Assembly (NCBI GenBank): GCA_920105625.2
Contig: OV050031.1
Location: 97,841,676-97,905,675, forward strand
DNA: 64,000 nt
DNA from: Clusia tigrina
Lineage: Eukaryota > Arthropoda > Insecta > Diptera > Clusiidae
Reading direction: 5' to 3'
This document shows positions 47,265-61,371 of the stretch, in pieces (positions within the stretch are counted from its first letter, which is position 1; the number at the start of each line of letters is the position of its first letter). Made by a program: the position numbers and the translations under genes. The notes beneath the pieces are model-generated. The model made no database searches. It saw nothing but the letters and a program-made list of their open reading frames with translations, and had not been told where the DNA came from.

Positions 47265-49811
47265 TTACAAGCATTTGTATGTTGCAAACTTGGATAGGTG
47301 TAGGACGTACCGCATAGAAGTTAGGGCCATTTGAAGTTTTATCAGTGTTTGATTTGGGAATAAAGGGTAGCATAGCTTTGAGCGATAGCTTAAATTGACA
47401 AGAGGCTCGAGTACCTTATTGTTACTAAATTTCAAAGTTTTATGACGCTCCAGTAAAAAGTTACAAGCATTTGTATGTGGCAAACTTTGATAGGTGTAGA
47501 ACGTACCGTATAGAATTTAGGGCCATTTGAAGTTTTATCAGTGTTTGATTTGGGACTCAAGGGTAGCATAGCTTTGAGCGATAGCTTAAATTGACAAGAG
47601 GCTCGAGTGCTTTATTGTTACAAAATTTCAAGGTTTTATGACGCTCCAGTAAAAAGTTACAAGCATTTATATGTTGCAAACTTTGATAGTTGTAGGACGT
47701 ACCGTATAAAAGTTAGGGCCATTTGAAGTTTTATCAGTGTTTTATTTGGGATTCAAGGGTAGCATAGCTTTGAGCAATAGCTTAAATTGACAAGAGGCTC
47801 GAGTACTTTATTGTTACAAAATTTCAATGTTTTATGACGCTCCAGTAAAAAGTTACAAGCATTTGTATGTTGCAAACTTTGATAGGTGTAGGACGTACCG
47901 TATAGAATTTAGGGCCATTTGAAATTTTATCAGTGTTTGATTTGGGACACAAGGGTAGCATAGTTTTGAGCGATAGCTTAAATTGACAAGAGGCTCGAGT
48001 GCTTTATTGTTACAAAATTTCAAGGTTTTATGACGCTCCAGTAAAAAGTTACAAGCATTTGTATGTTGCAAACTTTGATAGGTGTAGGACGTACCGTATA
48101 GAATTTAGGGCCATTTGAAGTTTTATCAGTGTTTGATTTGGGTCTCAAGGGTAGCATAGCTTTGAGCGGTAGCTTAAATTGACAAGCGGCTCAAGTTCTT
48201 TATTGTTACAAAATTTCAAGGTTTTATGACGGTCCAATAAAAAGTTACAAGCATTTGTATGTTGCAAACTTTGATAGATGTAGGACGTTCCGTATAGAAG
48301 TTAGGGCCATTTGAAGTTTTATCAGTGTTTGATTTGGGACTTAAGGGTAGCATAGCTTTGAGCGATAGCTTAAATTGGCAAGAGGCTCGAGTGCTTTATT
48401 GTTACAAAATTTCAAGGTTTTATGACGCTCCAGTAAAAAGTTACAAGCATTTGTATGTTGCAAACTTTGATAGGTGTAGGACGTACCGTATAGAATTTAG
48501 GGCCATTTGAAGTTTTATCAGTGTTTGATTTGGGTCTCAAGGGTAGCATAGCTTTGAGCGATAGCTTAAATTGACAAGCGGCTCGAGTACTTTATTGTTA
48601 CAGAATTTCAAGGTTTTATGACGCTCCAATAAAAAGTTACAAACATTTGTATGTTGCAAACTTTGATAGGTGTAGGACGTACCGTATAGAATTTAGGGCC
48701 ATTTGAAGTTTTATCAGTGTTTGATTTGGGACTCAAGGGTAGCATAGCTTTGAGCGATCTCTTAAATTGACAAGAGGCTCGAGTGCTTTATTGTTACAAA
48801 ATTTCAAGGTTTTATGACGCTCCAGTAAAAAGTTACAAGCATTTGTATGTTGCAAACTTTGATAGGTGTAGGACGTACCGCATAGAAGTTAGGGTCATGT
48901 GAAGTTTTATCAGTGTTTGATTTGGGACTTTAGGGAGCATAGCTTTGAGCGATAGCTTAAATTGACAAGAGGCTCGAGTGCTTTATTGTTACAAAATTTC
49001 AAGGTTTTATGACGCTCCAGTAAAAAGTTACAAGCATTTGTATGTTGCAAACTTTGATAGGTGTAGGACGTACCGTATAGAATTTAGGGCCATTTGAAGT
49101 TTTATCAGTGATTGATTTAGGATTCAAGGGTAGCATAGCTTTGAGCAATAGCTTAAATTGACAAGAGGCTCGAGTACTTTATTGTTACAAAATTGCAAGG
49201 TTTTATGACGCTCCAGTGAAAAGTTACAAGCATTTGTATGTTGCAAACTTTGATAGGTGTAGGACGTACCGTATAGAATTTAGGGCCATTTGAAGCTTTA
49301 TCAGTGTTTGATTTGGGACTCAAGGGTAGCATAGCTTTGAGCGATAGCTTAAATTGACAAGAGACTCGAGTACTTTATTGATACAAAATTTCAAGGTTTT
49401 ATGACGCTTCAGTGAAAAGTTACAAGCATTTGTATGTTGCAAACTTTGATAGGTGTAGGACGTACCGTATAGAATTTAGGGCCATTTGAAGTTTTATCAG
49501 TGTTTGATTTGGGTCTCAAGGGTAGCATAGTTTTGAGCGATAGCTTAAATTGACCAGCGGCTCAAGTACTTTATTGTTACAAAATTTCAAAGTTTTATGA
49601 CGCTCCAGTAAAACGTTACAAGCATTTGTATGTTGCAAACTTTGATAGGTGTAGGACGTACCGTATAGAAGTTAGGGCCATTTGAAGTTTTATCAGTGTT
49701 TGATTTGGGATTCAAGGGTAGCATTGCTTTGAGCGATAGCTTAAATTGACAAGAGGCTCGAGTACTTTATTGTTACAAAATTTCAAGGTTTTATGACGCT
49801 CCAGTAAAAAG
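47265..49811 (+). repeat. Domain F unit 2 (2547 bp, 13 monomers)
   Basis: The order is m1-m8 and m9-m13, without the separate m8b monomer. It is the cleanest long version of the series. The m9 site reads GACTTTAGGGAGCAT at 48933, a private T in place of A. A private change, TTGGCAAGAGG, lies near 48376. Confidence 0.88.
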
Positions 49812-51575
49812 TTACAAGCATTTGTATGTTGCAAACTTTGATAGGTGTAGGACGTACCGCATAGAAGTTAGGGCCATTTGAAGTTTTATCAGTGTTTGAT
49901 TTGGGAATAAAGGGTAGCATAGCTTTGAGCGATAGCTTAAATTGACAAGAGGCTCGAGTACTTTATTGTTACAAAATTTCAAGGTTTTATGACGCTCCAG
50001 TAAAAAGTTACAAGCATTTGTATGTGGCAAACTTTGATAGGTGTAGGACGTACCGTATAGAATTTAGGGCCATTTGAAGTTTTATCAGTGTTTGATTTGG
50101 GACTCAAGGGTAGCATAGCTTTGAGCGATAGCTTAAATTGACAAGAGGCTCGAGTGCTTTATTGTTACAAAATTTCAAGGTTTTATGACGCTCCAGTAAA
50201 AAGTTACAAGCATTTATATGTTGCAAACTTTGATAGGTGTAGGACGTACCGTATAAAAGTTCGGGCCATTTGAAGTTTTATCAGTGTTTTATTTGGGATT
50301 CAAGGGTAGCATAGCTTTGAGCAATAGCTTAAATTGACAAGAGGCTCGAGTACTTTATTGTTACAAAATTTCAATGTTTTATGACGCTCCAGTAAAAAGT
50401 TACAAGCATTTGTATGTTGCAAACTTTGATAGGTGTAGGACGTACCGTATAGAATTTAGGGCCATTTGAAATTTTATCAGTGTTTGATTTGGGACACAAG
50501 GGTAGCATAGTTTTGAGCGATAGCTTAAATTGACAAGAGGCTCGAGTGCTTTATTGTTACAAAATTTCAAGGTTTTATGACGCTCCAGTAAAAAGTGACA
50601 AGCATTTGTATGTTGCAAACTTTGATAGGTGTAGGACGTACCGTATAGAATTTAGGGCCATTTGAAGTTTTATCAGTGTTTGATTTGGGTCTCAAGGGTA
50701 GCATAGCTTTGAGCGATAGCTTAAATTGACAAGCGGCTCAAGTTCTTTATTGTTACAAAATTTCAAGGTTTTATGACGGTCCAATAAAAAGTTACAAGCA
50801 TTTGTATGTTGCAAACTTTGATAGATGTAGGACGTTCCGTATAGAAGTTAGGGCCATTTGAAGTTTTATCAGTGTTTGATTTGGGACTTAAGGGTAGCAT
50901 AGCTTTCAGCGATAGCTTAAATTGACAAGAGGCTCGAGTGCTTTATTGTTACAAAATTTCAAGGTTTTATGACGCTCCAGTAAAAAGTTACAAGCATTTG
51001 TATGTTGCAAACTTTGATAGGTGTAGGACGTACCGTATAGAATTTAGGGCCATTTGAAGTTTTATCAGTGTTTGATTTGGGTCTCAAGGGTAGCATAGCT
51101 TTGAGCGATAGCTTAAATTGACAAGCGGCTCGAGTACTTTATTGTTACAAAATTTCAAGGTTTTATGACGCTCCAATAAAAAGTTACAAACATTTGTATG
51201 TTGCAAACTTTGATAGGTGTAGGACGTACCGTATAGAATTTAGGGCCATTTGAAGTTTTATCAGTGTTTGATTTGGGACTCAAGGGTAGCATAGCTTTGA
51301 GCGATCTCTTAAATTGACAAGAGGCTCGAGTGCTTTATTGTTACAAAATTTCAAGGTTTTATGACGCTCCAGTAAAAAGTTACAAGCATTTGTATGTTGC
51401 AAACTTTGATAGGTGTAGGACGTACCGTATAGAAGTTAGGGCCATTTGAAGTTTTATCAGTGTTTGATTTGGGATTCAAGGGTAGCATTGCTTTGAGCGA
51501 TAGCTTAAATTGACAAGAGGCTCGAGTACTTTATTGTTACAAAATTTCAAGGTTTTATGACGCTCCAGTAAAAAG
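49812..51575 (+). repeat. Domain F unit 3 (1764 bp, exactly 9 monomers)
   Basis: The order is m1-m8 followed by one m9/m13 hybrid (about 51300-51490): the left part has AGTGC and plain TAAAAAG, the right part has GGGATTCAAGG and GCATTGCTTTG. m10-m12 and the 1-bp-short m9 site are missing, so the unit is an exact multiple of 196. The m1 monomer here keeps ACTTTGATAGG, whereas the other units have ACTTGGATAGG. Confidence 0.87.
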
Positions 51576-54122
51576 TTACAAGCATTTGTATGTTGCAAAC
51601 TTGGATAGGTGTAGGACGTACCGCATAGAAGTTAGGGCCATTTGAAGTTTTATCAGTGTTTGATTTGGGAATAAAGGGTAGCATAGCTTTGAGCGATAGC
51701 TTAAATTGACAAGAGGCTCGAGTACCTGATTGTTACAAAATTTCAAGGTTTTATGACGCTCCAGTAAAAAGTTACAAGCATTTGTATGTGGCAAACTTTG
51801 ATAGGTGTAGGACGTACCGTATAGAATTTAGGGCCATTTGAAGTTTTATCAGTGTTTGATTTGGGACTCAAGGGTAGCATAGCTTTGAGCGATAGCTTAA
51901 ATTGACAAGAGGCTCGAGTGCTTTATTGTTACAAAATTTCAAGGTTTTATGACGCTCCAGTAAAAAGTTACAAGCATTTATATGTTGCAAACTTTGATAG
52001 TTGTAGGACGTACCGTATAAAAGTTAGGGCCATTTGAAGTTTTATCAGTGTTTTATTTGGGATTCAAGGGTAGCATAGCTTTGAGCAATAGCTTAAATTG
52101 ACAAGAGGCTCGAGTACTTTATTGTTACAAAATTTCAATGTTTTATGACGCTCCAGTAAAAAGTTACAAGCATTTGTATGTTGCAAACTTTGATAGGTGT
52201 AGGACGTACCGTATAGAATTTAGGGCCATTTGAAATTTTATCAGTGTTTGATTTGGGACACAAGGGTAGCATAGTTTTGAGCGATAGCTTAAATTGACAA
52301 GTGGCTCGAGTGCTTTATTGTTACAAAATTTCAAGGTTTTATGACGCTCCAGTAAAAAGTGACAAGCATTTGTATGTTGCAAACTTTGATAGGTGTAGGA
52401 CGTACCGTATAGAATTTAGGGCCATTTGAAGTTTTATCAGTGTTTGATTTGGGACTTAAGGGTAGCATAGCTTTCAGCGATAGCTTAAATTGACAAGAGG
52501 CTCGAGTGCTTTATTGTTACAAAATTTCAAGGTTTTATGACGCTCCAGTAAAAAGTTACAAGCATTTGTATGTTGCAAACTTTGATAGGTGTAGGACGTA
52601 CCGTATAGAATTTAGGGCCATTTGAAGTTTTATCAGTGTTTGATTTGGGTCTCAAGGGTAGCATAGCTTTGAGCGATAGCTTAAATTGACAAGCGGCTCG
52701 AATACTTTATTGTTACAAAATTTCAAGGTTTTATGACGCTCCAATAAAAAGTTACAAACATTTGTATGTTGCAAACTTTGATAGGTGTAGGACGTACCGT
52801 ATAGAATTTAGGGCCATTTGAAGTTTTATCAGTGTTTGATTTGGGACTCAAGGGTAGCATAGCTTTGAGCGATCTCTTAAATTGACAAGAGGCTCGAGTG
52901 CTTTATTGTTACAAAATTTCAAGGTTTTATGACGCTCCAGTAAAAAGTTACAAGCATTTGTATGTTGCAAACTTTGATAGGTGTAGGACGTACCGTATAG
53001 AATTTAGGGTCATTTGAAGTTTTATCAGTGTTTGATTTGGGTTTCAAGGGTAGCATAGCTTTGAGCGATAGCTTAAATTGACAAGCGGCTCGAGTACTTT
53101 ATTGTTACAAAATTTCAAGGTTTTATGACGCTCCAGTAAAAAGTTACAAGCATTTGTATGTTGCAAACTTTGATAGGTGTAGGACGTACCGCATAGAAGT
53201 TAGGGTCATGTGAAGTTTTATCAGTGTTTGATTTGGGACTTAAGGGAGCATAGCTTTGAGCGATAGCTTAAATTGACAAGAGGCTCGAGTGCTTTATTGT
53301 TACAAAATTTCAAGGTTTTATGACGCTCCAGTAAAAAGTTACAACCATTTGTATGTTGCAAACTTTGATAGGTGTAGGACGTACCGTATAGAATTTAGGG
53401 CCATTTGAAGTTTTATCAGTGATTGATTTAGGATTCAAGGGTAGCATAGCTTTGAGCAATAGCTTAAATTGACAAGAGGCTCGAGTACTTTATTGTTACA
53501 AAATTTCAAGGTTTTATGACGCTCCAGTGAAAAGTTACAAGCATTTGTATGTTGCAAACTTTGATAGGTGTGGGATGTACCGTATAGAATTTAGGGCCAT
53601 TTGAAGCTTTATCAGTGTTTGATTTGGGACTCAAGGGTAGCATAGCTTTGAGCGATAGCTTAAATTGACAAGAGACTCGAGTACTTTATTGATACAAAAT
53701 TTCAAGGTTTTATGACGCTTCAGTGAAAAGTTACAAGCATTTGTATGTTGCAAACTTTGATAGGTGTAGGACGTACCGTATAGAATTTAGGGCCATTTGA
53801 AGTTTTATCAGTGTTTGATTTGGGTCTCAAGGGTAGCATAGTTTTGAGCGATAGCTTAAATTGACCAGCGGCTCAAGTACTTTATTGTTACAAAATTTCA
53901 AAGTTTTATGACGCTCCAGTAAAACGTTACAAGCATTTGTATGTTGCAAACTTTGATAGGTGTAGGACGTACCGTATAGAAGTTAGGGCCATTTGAAGTT
54001 TTATCAGTGTTTGATTTGGGATTCAAGGGTAGCATTGCTTTGAGCGATAGCTTAAATTGACAAGAGGCTCGAGTACTTTATTGTTACAAAATTTCAAGGT
54101 TTTATGACGCTCCAGTAAAAAG
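51576..54122 (+). repeat. Domain F unit 4 (2547 bp, 13 monomers)
   Basis: The order is m1-m4, an m5/m6 hybrid (left AATTTAGGG, right GGGACTTAAGG with CTTTCAGCG), then m7, m8, m8b and m9-m13. It has the same length as unit 2 but a different composition: the separate m6 is missing and m8b is present. Equal length does not mean identity. Confidence 0.86.
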
Positions 54123-56277
54123 TTACAAGCATTTGTTTGTTGCAAACTTGGATAGGTGTAGGACGTACCGCATAGAAGTTAGGGCCATTTGAAGTTTTAT
54201 CAGTGTTTGATTTGGGAATAAAGGGTAGCATAGCTTTGAGCGATAGCTTAAATTGACAAGAGGCTCGAGTACCTTATTGTTACAAAATTTCAAGGTTTTA
54301 TGACGCTCCAGTAAAAAGTTACAAGCATTTGTATGTGGCAAACTTTGATAGGTGTAGGACGTACCGTATAGAATTTAGGGCCATTTGAAGTTTTATCAGT
54401 GTTTGATTTGGGACTCAAGGGTAGCATAGCTTTGAGCGATAGCTTAAATTGACAAGAGGCTCGAGTGCTTTATTGTTACAAAATTTCAAGGTTTTATGAC
54501 GCTCCAGTAAAAAGTTACAAGCATTTATATGTTGCAAACTTTGATAGTTGTAGGACGTACCGTATAAAAGTTAGGGCCATTTGAAGTTTTATCAGTGTTT
54601 TATTTGGGATTCAAGGGTAGCATAGCTTTGAGCAATAGCTTAAATTGACAAGAGGCTCGAGTACTTTATTGTTACAAAATTTCAATGTTTTATGACGCTC
54701 CAGTAAAAAGTTACAAGCATTTGTATGTTGCAAACTTTGATAGGTGTAGGACGTACCGTATAGAATTTAGGGCCATTTGAAATTTTATCAGTGTTTGATT
54801 TGGGACACAAGGGTAGCATAGTTTTGAGCGATAGCTTAAATTGACAAGAGGCTCGAGTGCTTTATTGTTACAAAATTTCAAGGTTTTATGACGCTCCAGT
54901 AAAAAGTTACAAGCATTTGTATGTTGCAAACTTTGATAGGTGTAGGACGTACCGTATAGAATTTAGGGCCATTTGAAGTTTTATCAGTGTTTGATTTGGG
55001 TCTCAAGGGTAGCATAGCTTTGAGCGATAGCTTAAATTGACAAGCGGCTCAAGTTCTTTATTGTTACAAAATTTCAAGGTTTTATGACGGTCCAATAAAA
55101 AGTTACAAGCATTTGTATGTTGCAAACTTTGATAGGTGTAGGACGTACCGTATAGAATTTAGGGTCATTTGAAGTTTTATCAGTGTTTGATTTGGGTTTC
55201 AAGGGTAGCATAGCTTTGAACGATAGCTTAAATTGACAAGCGGCTCAAGTACTTTATTGTTACAAAATTTCAAGGTTTTATGACGCTCCAGTAAAAAGTT
55301 ACAAGCATTTGTATGTTGCAAACTTTGATAGGTGTAGGACGTACCGCATAGAAGTTAGGGTCATGTGAAGTTTTATCAGTGTTTGATTTGGGACTTAAGG
55401 GAGCATAGCTTTGAGCGATAGCTTAAATTGACAAGAGGCTCGAGTGCTTTATTGTTACAAAATTTCAAGGTTTTATGACGCTCCAGTAAAAAGTTACAAG
55501 CATTTGTATGTTGCAAACTTTGATAGGTGTAGGACGTACCGTATAGAATTTAGGGCCATTTGAAGTTTTATCAGTGATTGATTTAGGATTCAAGGGTAGC
55601 ATAGCTTTGAGCAATAGCTTAAATTGACAAGAGGCTCGAGTACTTTATTGTTACAAAATTTCAAGGTTTTATGACGCTCCAGTGAAAAGTTACAAGCATT
55701 TGTATGTTGCAAACTTTGATAGGTGTAGGACGTACCGTATAGAATTTAGGGCCATTTGAAGCTTTATCAGTGTTTGATTTGGGACTCAAGGGTAGCATAG
55801 CTTTGAGCGATAGCTTAAATTGACAAGAGACTCGAGTACTTTATTGATACAAAATTTCAAGGTTTTATGACGCTTCAGTGAAAAGTTACAAGCATTTGTA
55901 TGTTGCAAACTTTGATAGGTGTAGGACGTACCGTATAGAATTTAGGGCCATTTGAAGTTTTATCAGTGTTTGATTTGGGTCTCAAGGGTAGCATAGTTTT
56001 GAGCGATAGCTTAAATTGACCAGCGGCTCAAGTACTTTATTGTTACAAAATTTCAAAGTTTTATGACGCTCCAGTAAAACGTTACAAGCATTTGTATGTT
56101 GCAAACTTTGATAGGTGTAGGACGTACCGTATAGAAGTTAGGGCCATTTGAAGTTTTATCAGTGTTTGATTTGGGATTCAAGGGTAGCATTGCTTTGAGC
56201 GATAGCTTAAATTGACAAGAGGCTCGAGTACTTTATTGTTACAAAATTTCAAGGTTTTATGACGCTCCAGTAAAAAG
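54123..56277 (+). repeat. Domain F unit 5 (2155 bp, 11 monomers)
   Basis: The order is m1-m5, an m6/m8b hybrid near 55080-55200 (left GACGGTCCAATA, right GATAGGTG and GGGTCATTTG), then m9-m13. The m7 and m8 types are missing. The m9 site is at 55399. Confidence 0.87.
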
Positions 56278-59216
56278 TTACAAGCATTTGTATGTTGCAA
56301 ACTTGGATAGGTGTAGGACGTACCGCATAGAAGTTAGGGCCATTTGAAGTTTTATCAGTGTTTGATTTGGGAATAAAGGGTAGCATAGCTTTGAGCGATA
56401 GCTTAAATTGACAAGAGGCTCGAGTACCTTATTGTTACAAAATTTCAAGGTTTTATGACGCTCCAGTAAAAAGTTACAAGCATTTGTATGTGGCAAACTT
56501 TGATAGGTGTAGGACGTACCGTATAGAATTTAGGGCCATTTGAAGTTTTATCAGTGTTTGATTTGGGACTCAAGGGTAGCATAGCTTTGAGCGATAGCTT
56601 AAATTGACAAGAGGCTCGAGTGCTTTATTGTTACAAAATTTCAAGGTTTTATGACGCTCCAGTAAAAAGTTACAAGCATTTATATGTTGCAAACTTTGAT
56701 AGGTGTAGGACGTACCGTATAAAAGTTAGGGCCATTTGAAGTTTTATCAGTGTTTTATTTGGGATTCAAGGGTAGCATAGCTTTGAGCAATAGCTTAAAT
56801 TGACAAGAGGCTCGAGTACTTTATTGTTACAAAATTTCAATGTTTTATGACGCTCCAGTAAAAAGTTACAAGCATTTGTATGTTGCAAACTTTGATAGGT
56901 GTAGGACGTACCGTATAGAATTTAGGGCCATTTGAAATTTTATCAGTGTTTGATTTGGGACACAAGGGTAGCATAGTTTTGAGCGATAGCTTAAATTGAC
57001 AAGAGGCTCGAGTGCTTTATTGTTACAAAATTTCAAGGTTTTATGACGCTCCAGTAAAAAGTGACAAGCATTTGTATGTTGCAAACTTTGATAGGTGTAG
57101 GACGTACCGTATAGAATTTAGGGCCATTTGAAGTTTTATCAGTGTTTGATTTGGGTCTCAAGGGTAGCATAGCTTTGAGCGATAGCTTAAATTGACAAGC
57201 GGCTCAAGTTCTTTATTGTTACAAAATTTCAAGGTTTTATGACGGTCCAATAAAAAGTTACAAGCATTTGTATGTTGCAAACTTTGATAGATGTAGGACG
57301 TTCCGTATAGAAGTTAGGGCCATTTGAAGTTTTATCAGTGTTTGATTTGGGACTTAAGGGTAGCATAGCTTTGAGCGATAGCTTAAATTGACAAGAGGCT
57401 CGAGTGCTTTATTGTTACAAAATTTCAAGGTTTTATGACGCTCCAGTAAAAAGTTACAAGCATTTATATGTTGCAAACTTTGATAGTTGTAGGACGTACC
57501 GTATAAAAGTTAGGGCCATTTGAAGTTTTATCAGTGTTTTATTTGGGATTCAAGGGTAGCATAGCTTTGAGCAATAGCTTAAATTGACAAGAGGCTCGAG
57601 TACTTTATTGTTACAAAATTTCAATGTTTTATGACGCTCCAGTAAAAAGTTACAAGCATTTGTATGTTGCAAACTTTGATAGGTGTAGGACGTACCGTAT
57701 AGAATTTAGGGCCATTTGAAATTTTATCAGTGTTTGATTTGGGACACAAGGGTAGCATAGTTTTGAGCGATAGCTTAAATTGACAAGAGGCTCGAGTGCT
57801 TTATTGTTACAAAATTTCAAGGTTTTATGACGCTCCAGTAAAAAGTTACAAGCATTTGTATGTTGCAAACTTTGATAGGTGTAGGACGTACCGTATAGAA
57901 TTTAGGGCCATTTGAAGTTTTATCAGTGTTTGATTTGGGTCTCAAGGGTAGCATAGCTTTGAGCGATAGCTTAAATTGACAAGCGGCTCAAGTTCTTTAT
58001 TGTTACAAAATTTCAAGGTTTTATGACGGTCCAATAAAAAGTTACAAGCATTTGTATGTTGCAAACTTTGATAGGTGTAGGACGTACCGTATAGAATTTA
58101 GGGTCATTTGAAGTTTTATCAGTGTTTGATTTGGGTTTCAAGGGTAGCATAGCTTTGAGCGATAGCTTAAATTGACAAGCGGCTCAAGTACTTTATTGTT
58201 ACAAAATTTCAAGGTTTTATGACGCTCCAGTAAAAAGTTACAAGCATTTGTATGTTGCAAACTTTGATAGGTGTAGGACGTACCGCATAGAAGTTAGGGT
58301 CATGTGAAGTTTTATCAGTGTTTGATTTGGGACTTAAGGGAGCATAGCTTTGAGCGATAGCTTAAATTGACAAGAGGCTCGAGTGCTTTATTGTTACAAA
58401 ATTTCAAGGTTTTATGACGCTCCAGTAAAAAGTTACAAGCATTTGTATGTTGCAAACTTTGATAGGTGTAGGACGTACCGTATAGAATTTAGGGCCATTT
58501 GAAGTTTTATCAGTGATTGATTTAGGATTCAAGGGTAGCATAGCTTTGAGCAATAGCTTAAATTGACAAGAGGCTCGAGTACTTTATTGTTACAAAATTT
58601 CAAGGTTTTATGACTCTCCAGTGAAAAGTTACAAGCATTTGTATGTTGCAAACTTTGATAGGTGTAGGACGTACCGTATAGAATTTAGGGCCATTTGAAG
58701 CTTTATCAGTGTTTGATTTGGGACTCAAGGGTAGCATAGCTTTGAGCGATAGCTTAAATTGACAAGAGACTCGAGTACTTTATTGATACAAAATTTCAAG
58801 GTTTTATGACGCTTCAGTGAAAAGTTACAAGCATTTGTATGTTGCAAACTTTGATAGGTGTAGGACGTACCGTATAGAATTTAGGGCCATTTGAAGTTTT
58901 ATCAGTGTTTGATTTGGGTCTCAAGGGTAGCATAGTTTTGAGCGATAGCTAAAATTGACCAGCGGCTCAAGTACTTTATTGTTACAAAATTTCAAAGTTT
59001 TATGACGCTCCAGTAAAACGTTACAAGCATTTGTATGTTGCAAACTTTGATAGGTGTAGGACGTACCGTATAGAAGTTAGGGCCATTTGAAGTTTTATCA
59101 GTGTTTGATTTGGGATTCAAGGGTAGCATTGCTTTGAGCGATAGCTTAAATTGACAAGAGGCTCGAGTACTTTATTGTTACAAAATTTCAAGGTTTTATG
59201 ACGCTCCAGTAAAAAG
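56278..59216 (+). repeat. Domain F unit 6 (2939 bp, 15 monomers)
   Basis: The order is m1-m6, a return to m3 near 57440, m4, m5, an m6/m8b hybrid near 58030-58130, then m9-m13. An internal run (m3-m6) is present twice, so the unit gained monomers where unit 5 lost them. The m9 site is at 58338. Confidence 0.87.
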
Positions 59217-61371
59217 TTACAAGCATTTGTATGTTGCAAACTTGGATAGGTGTAGGACGTACCGCATAGAAGTTAGGGCCATTTGAAGTTTTATCAGTGT
59301 TTGATTTGGGAATAAAGGGTAGCATAGCTTTGAGCGATAGCTTAAATTGACAAGAGGCTCGAGTACCTTATTGTTACAAAATTTCAAGGTTTTATGACGC
59401 TCCAGTAAAAAGTTACAAGCATTTGTATGTGGCAAACTTTGATAGGTGTAGGACGTACCGTATAGAATTTAGGGCCATTTGAAGTTTTATCAGTGTTTGA
59501 TTTGGGAATAAAGGGTAGCATAGCTTTGAGCGATAGCTTAAATTGACAAGAGGCTCGAGTACCTTATTGTTACAAAATTTCAAGGTTTTATGACGCTCCA
59601 GTAAAAAGTTACAAGCATTTGTATGTGGCAAACTTTGATAGGTGTAGGACGTACCGTATAGAATTTAGGGCCATTTGAAGTTTTATCAGTGTTTGATTTG
59701 GGACTCAAGGGTAGCATAGCTTTGAGCGATAGCTTAATTTGACAAGAGGCTCGAGTACTTTATTGTTACAAAATTTCAAGGTTTTATGACGCTCCAGTAA
59801 AAAGTTACAAGCATTTGTATGTTGCAAACTTTGATAGGTGTAGGACGTACCGTATAGAAGTTAGGGCCATTTGAAGTTTTATCAGTGTTTGATTTGGGAC
59901 TTAAGGGTAGCATAGCTTTGAGCGATAGCTAAAATTGACAAGAGGCTCGAGTGCTTTATTGTTACAAAATTTCAAGGTTTTATGACGCTCCAGTAAAAAG
60001 TTACAAGCATTTGTATGTTGCAAACTTTGATAGGTGTAGGACGTACCGTATAGAATTTAGGGCCATTTGAAATTTTATCAGTGTTTGATTTGGGACACAA
60101 GGGTAGCATAGTTTTGAGCGATAGCTTAAATTGACAAGAGGCTCGAGTGCTTTATTGTTACAAAATTTCAAGGTTTTATGACGCTCCAGTAAAAAGTTAC
60201 AAGCATTTGTATGTTGCAAACTTTGATAGGTGTAGGACGTACCGTATAGAATTTAGGGCCATTTGAAGTTTTATCAGTGTTTGATTTGGGTCTCAAGGGT
60301 AGCATAGCTTTGAGCGATAGCTTAAATTGACAAGCGGCTCAAGTTCTTTATTGTTACAAAATTTCAAGGTTTTATGACGGTCCAATAAAAAGTTACAAGC
60401 ATTTGTATGTTGCAAACTTTGATAGGTGTAGGACGTACCGCATAGAAGTTAGGGTCATGTGAAGTTTTATCAGTGTTTGATTTGGGACTTAAGGGAGCAT
60501 AGCTTTGAGCGATAGCTTAAATTGACAAGAGGCTCGAGTGCTTTATTGTTACAAAATTTCAAGGTTTTATGACGCTCCAGTAAAAAGTTACAAGCATTTG
60601 TATGTTGCAAACTTTGATAGGTGTAGGACGTACCGTATAGAATTTAGGGCCATTTGAAGTTTTATCAGTGATTGATTTAGGATTCAAGGGTAGCATAGCT
60701 TTGAGCAATAGCTTAAATTGACAAGAGGCTCGAGTACTTTATTGTTACAAAATTTCAAGGTTTTATGACGCTCCAGTGAAAAGTTACAAGCATTTGTATG
60801 TTGCAAACTTTGATAGGTGTAGGACGTACCGTATAGAATTTAGGGCCATTTGAAGCTTTATCAGTGTTTGATTTGGGACTCAAGGGTAGCATAGCTTTGA
60901 GCGATAGCTTAAATTGACAAGAGACTCGAGTACTTTATTGATACAAAATTTCAAGGTTTTATGACGCTTCAGTGAAAAGTTACAAGTATTTGTATGTTGC
61001 AAACTTTGATAGGTGTAGGACGTACCGTATAGAATTTAGGGCCATTTGAAGTTTTATCAGTGTTTGATTTGGGTCTCAAGGGTAGCATAGTTTTGAGCGA
61101 TAGCTTAAATTGACCAGCGGCTCAAGTACTTTATTGTTACAAAATTTCAAAGTTTTATGACGCTCCAGTAAAACGTTACAAGCATTTGTATGTTGCAAAC
61201 TTTGATAGGTGTAGGACGTACCGTATAGAAGTTAGGGCCATTTGAAGTTTTATCAGTGTTTGATTTGGGATTCAAGGGTCGCATTGCTTTGAGCGATAGC
61301 TTAAATTGACAAGAGGCTCGAGTACTTTATTGTTACAAAATTTCAAGGTTTTATGACGCTCCAGTAAAAAG
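59217..61371 (+). repeat. Domain F unit 7 (2155 bp, 11 monomers)
   Basis: The m1-specific GGGAATAAAGG mark occurs in two successive monomers (59217 and 59413, 196 bp apart), a one-monomer tandem gain. The order is m1, m1/m2, m2, a plain monomer with GATAGCTAAAATTG, m4, m5, an m6/m9 hybrid near 60370-60450, then m10-m13. It has the same length as unit 5 but a different history. Confidence 0.86.
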
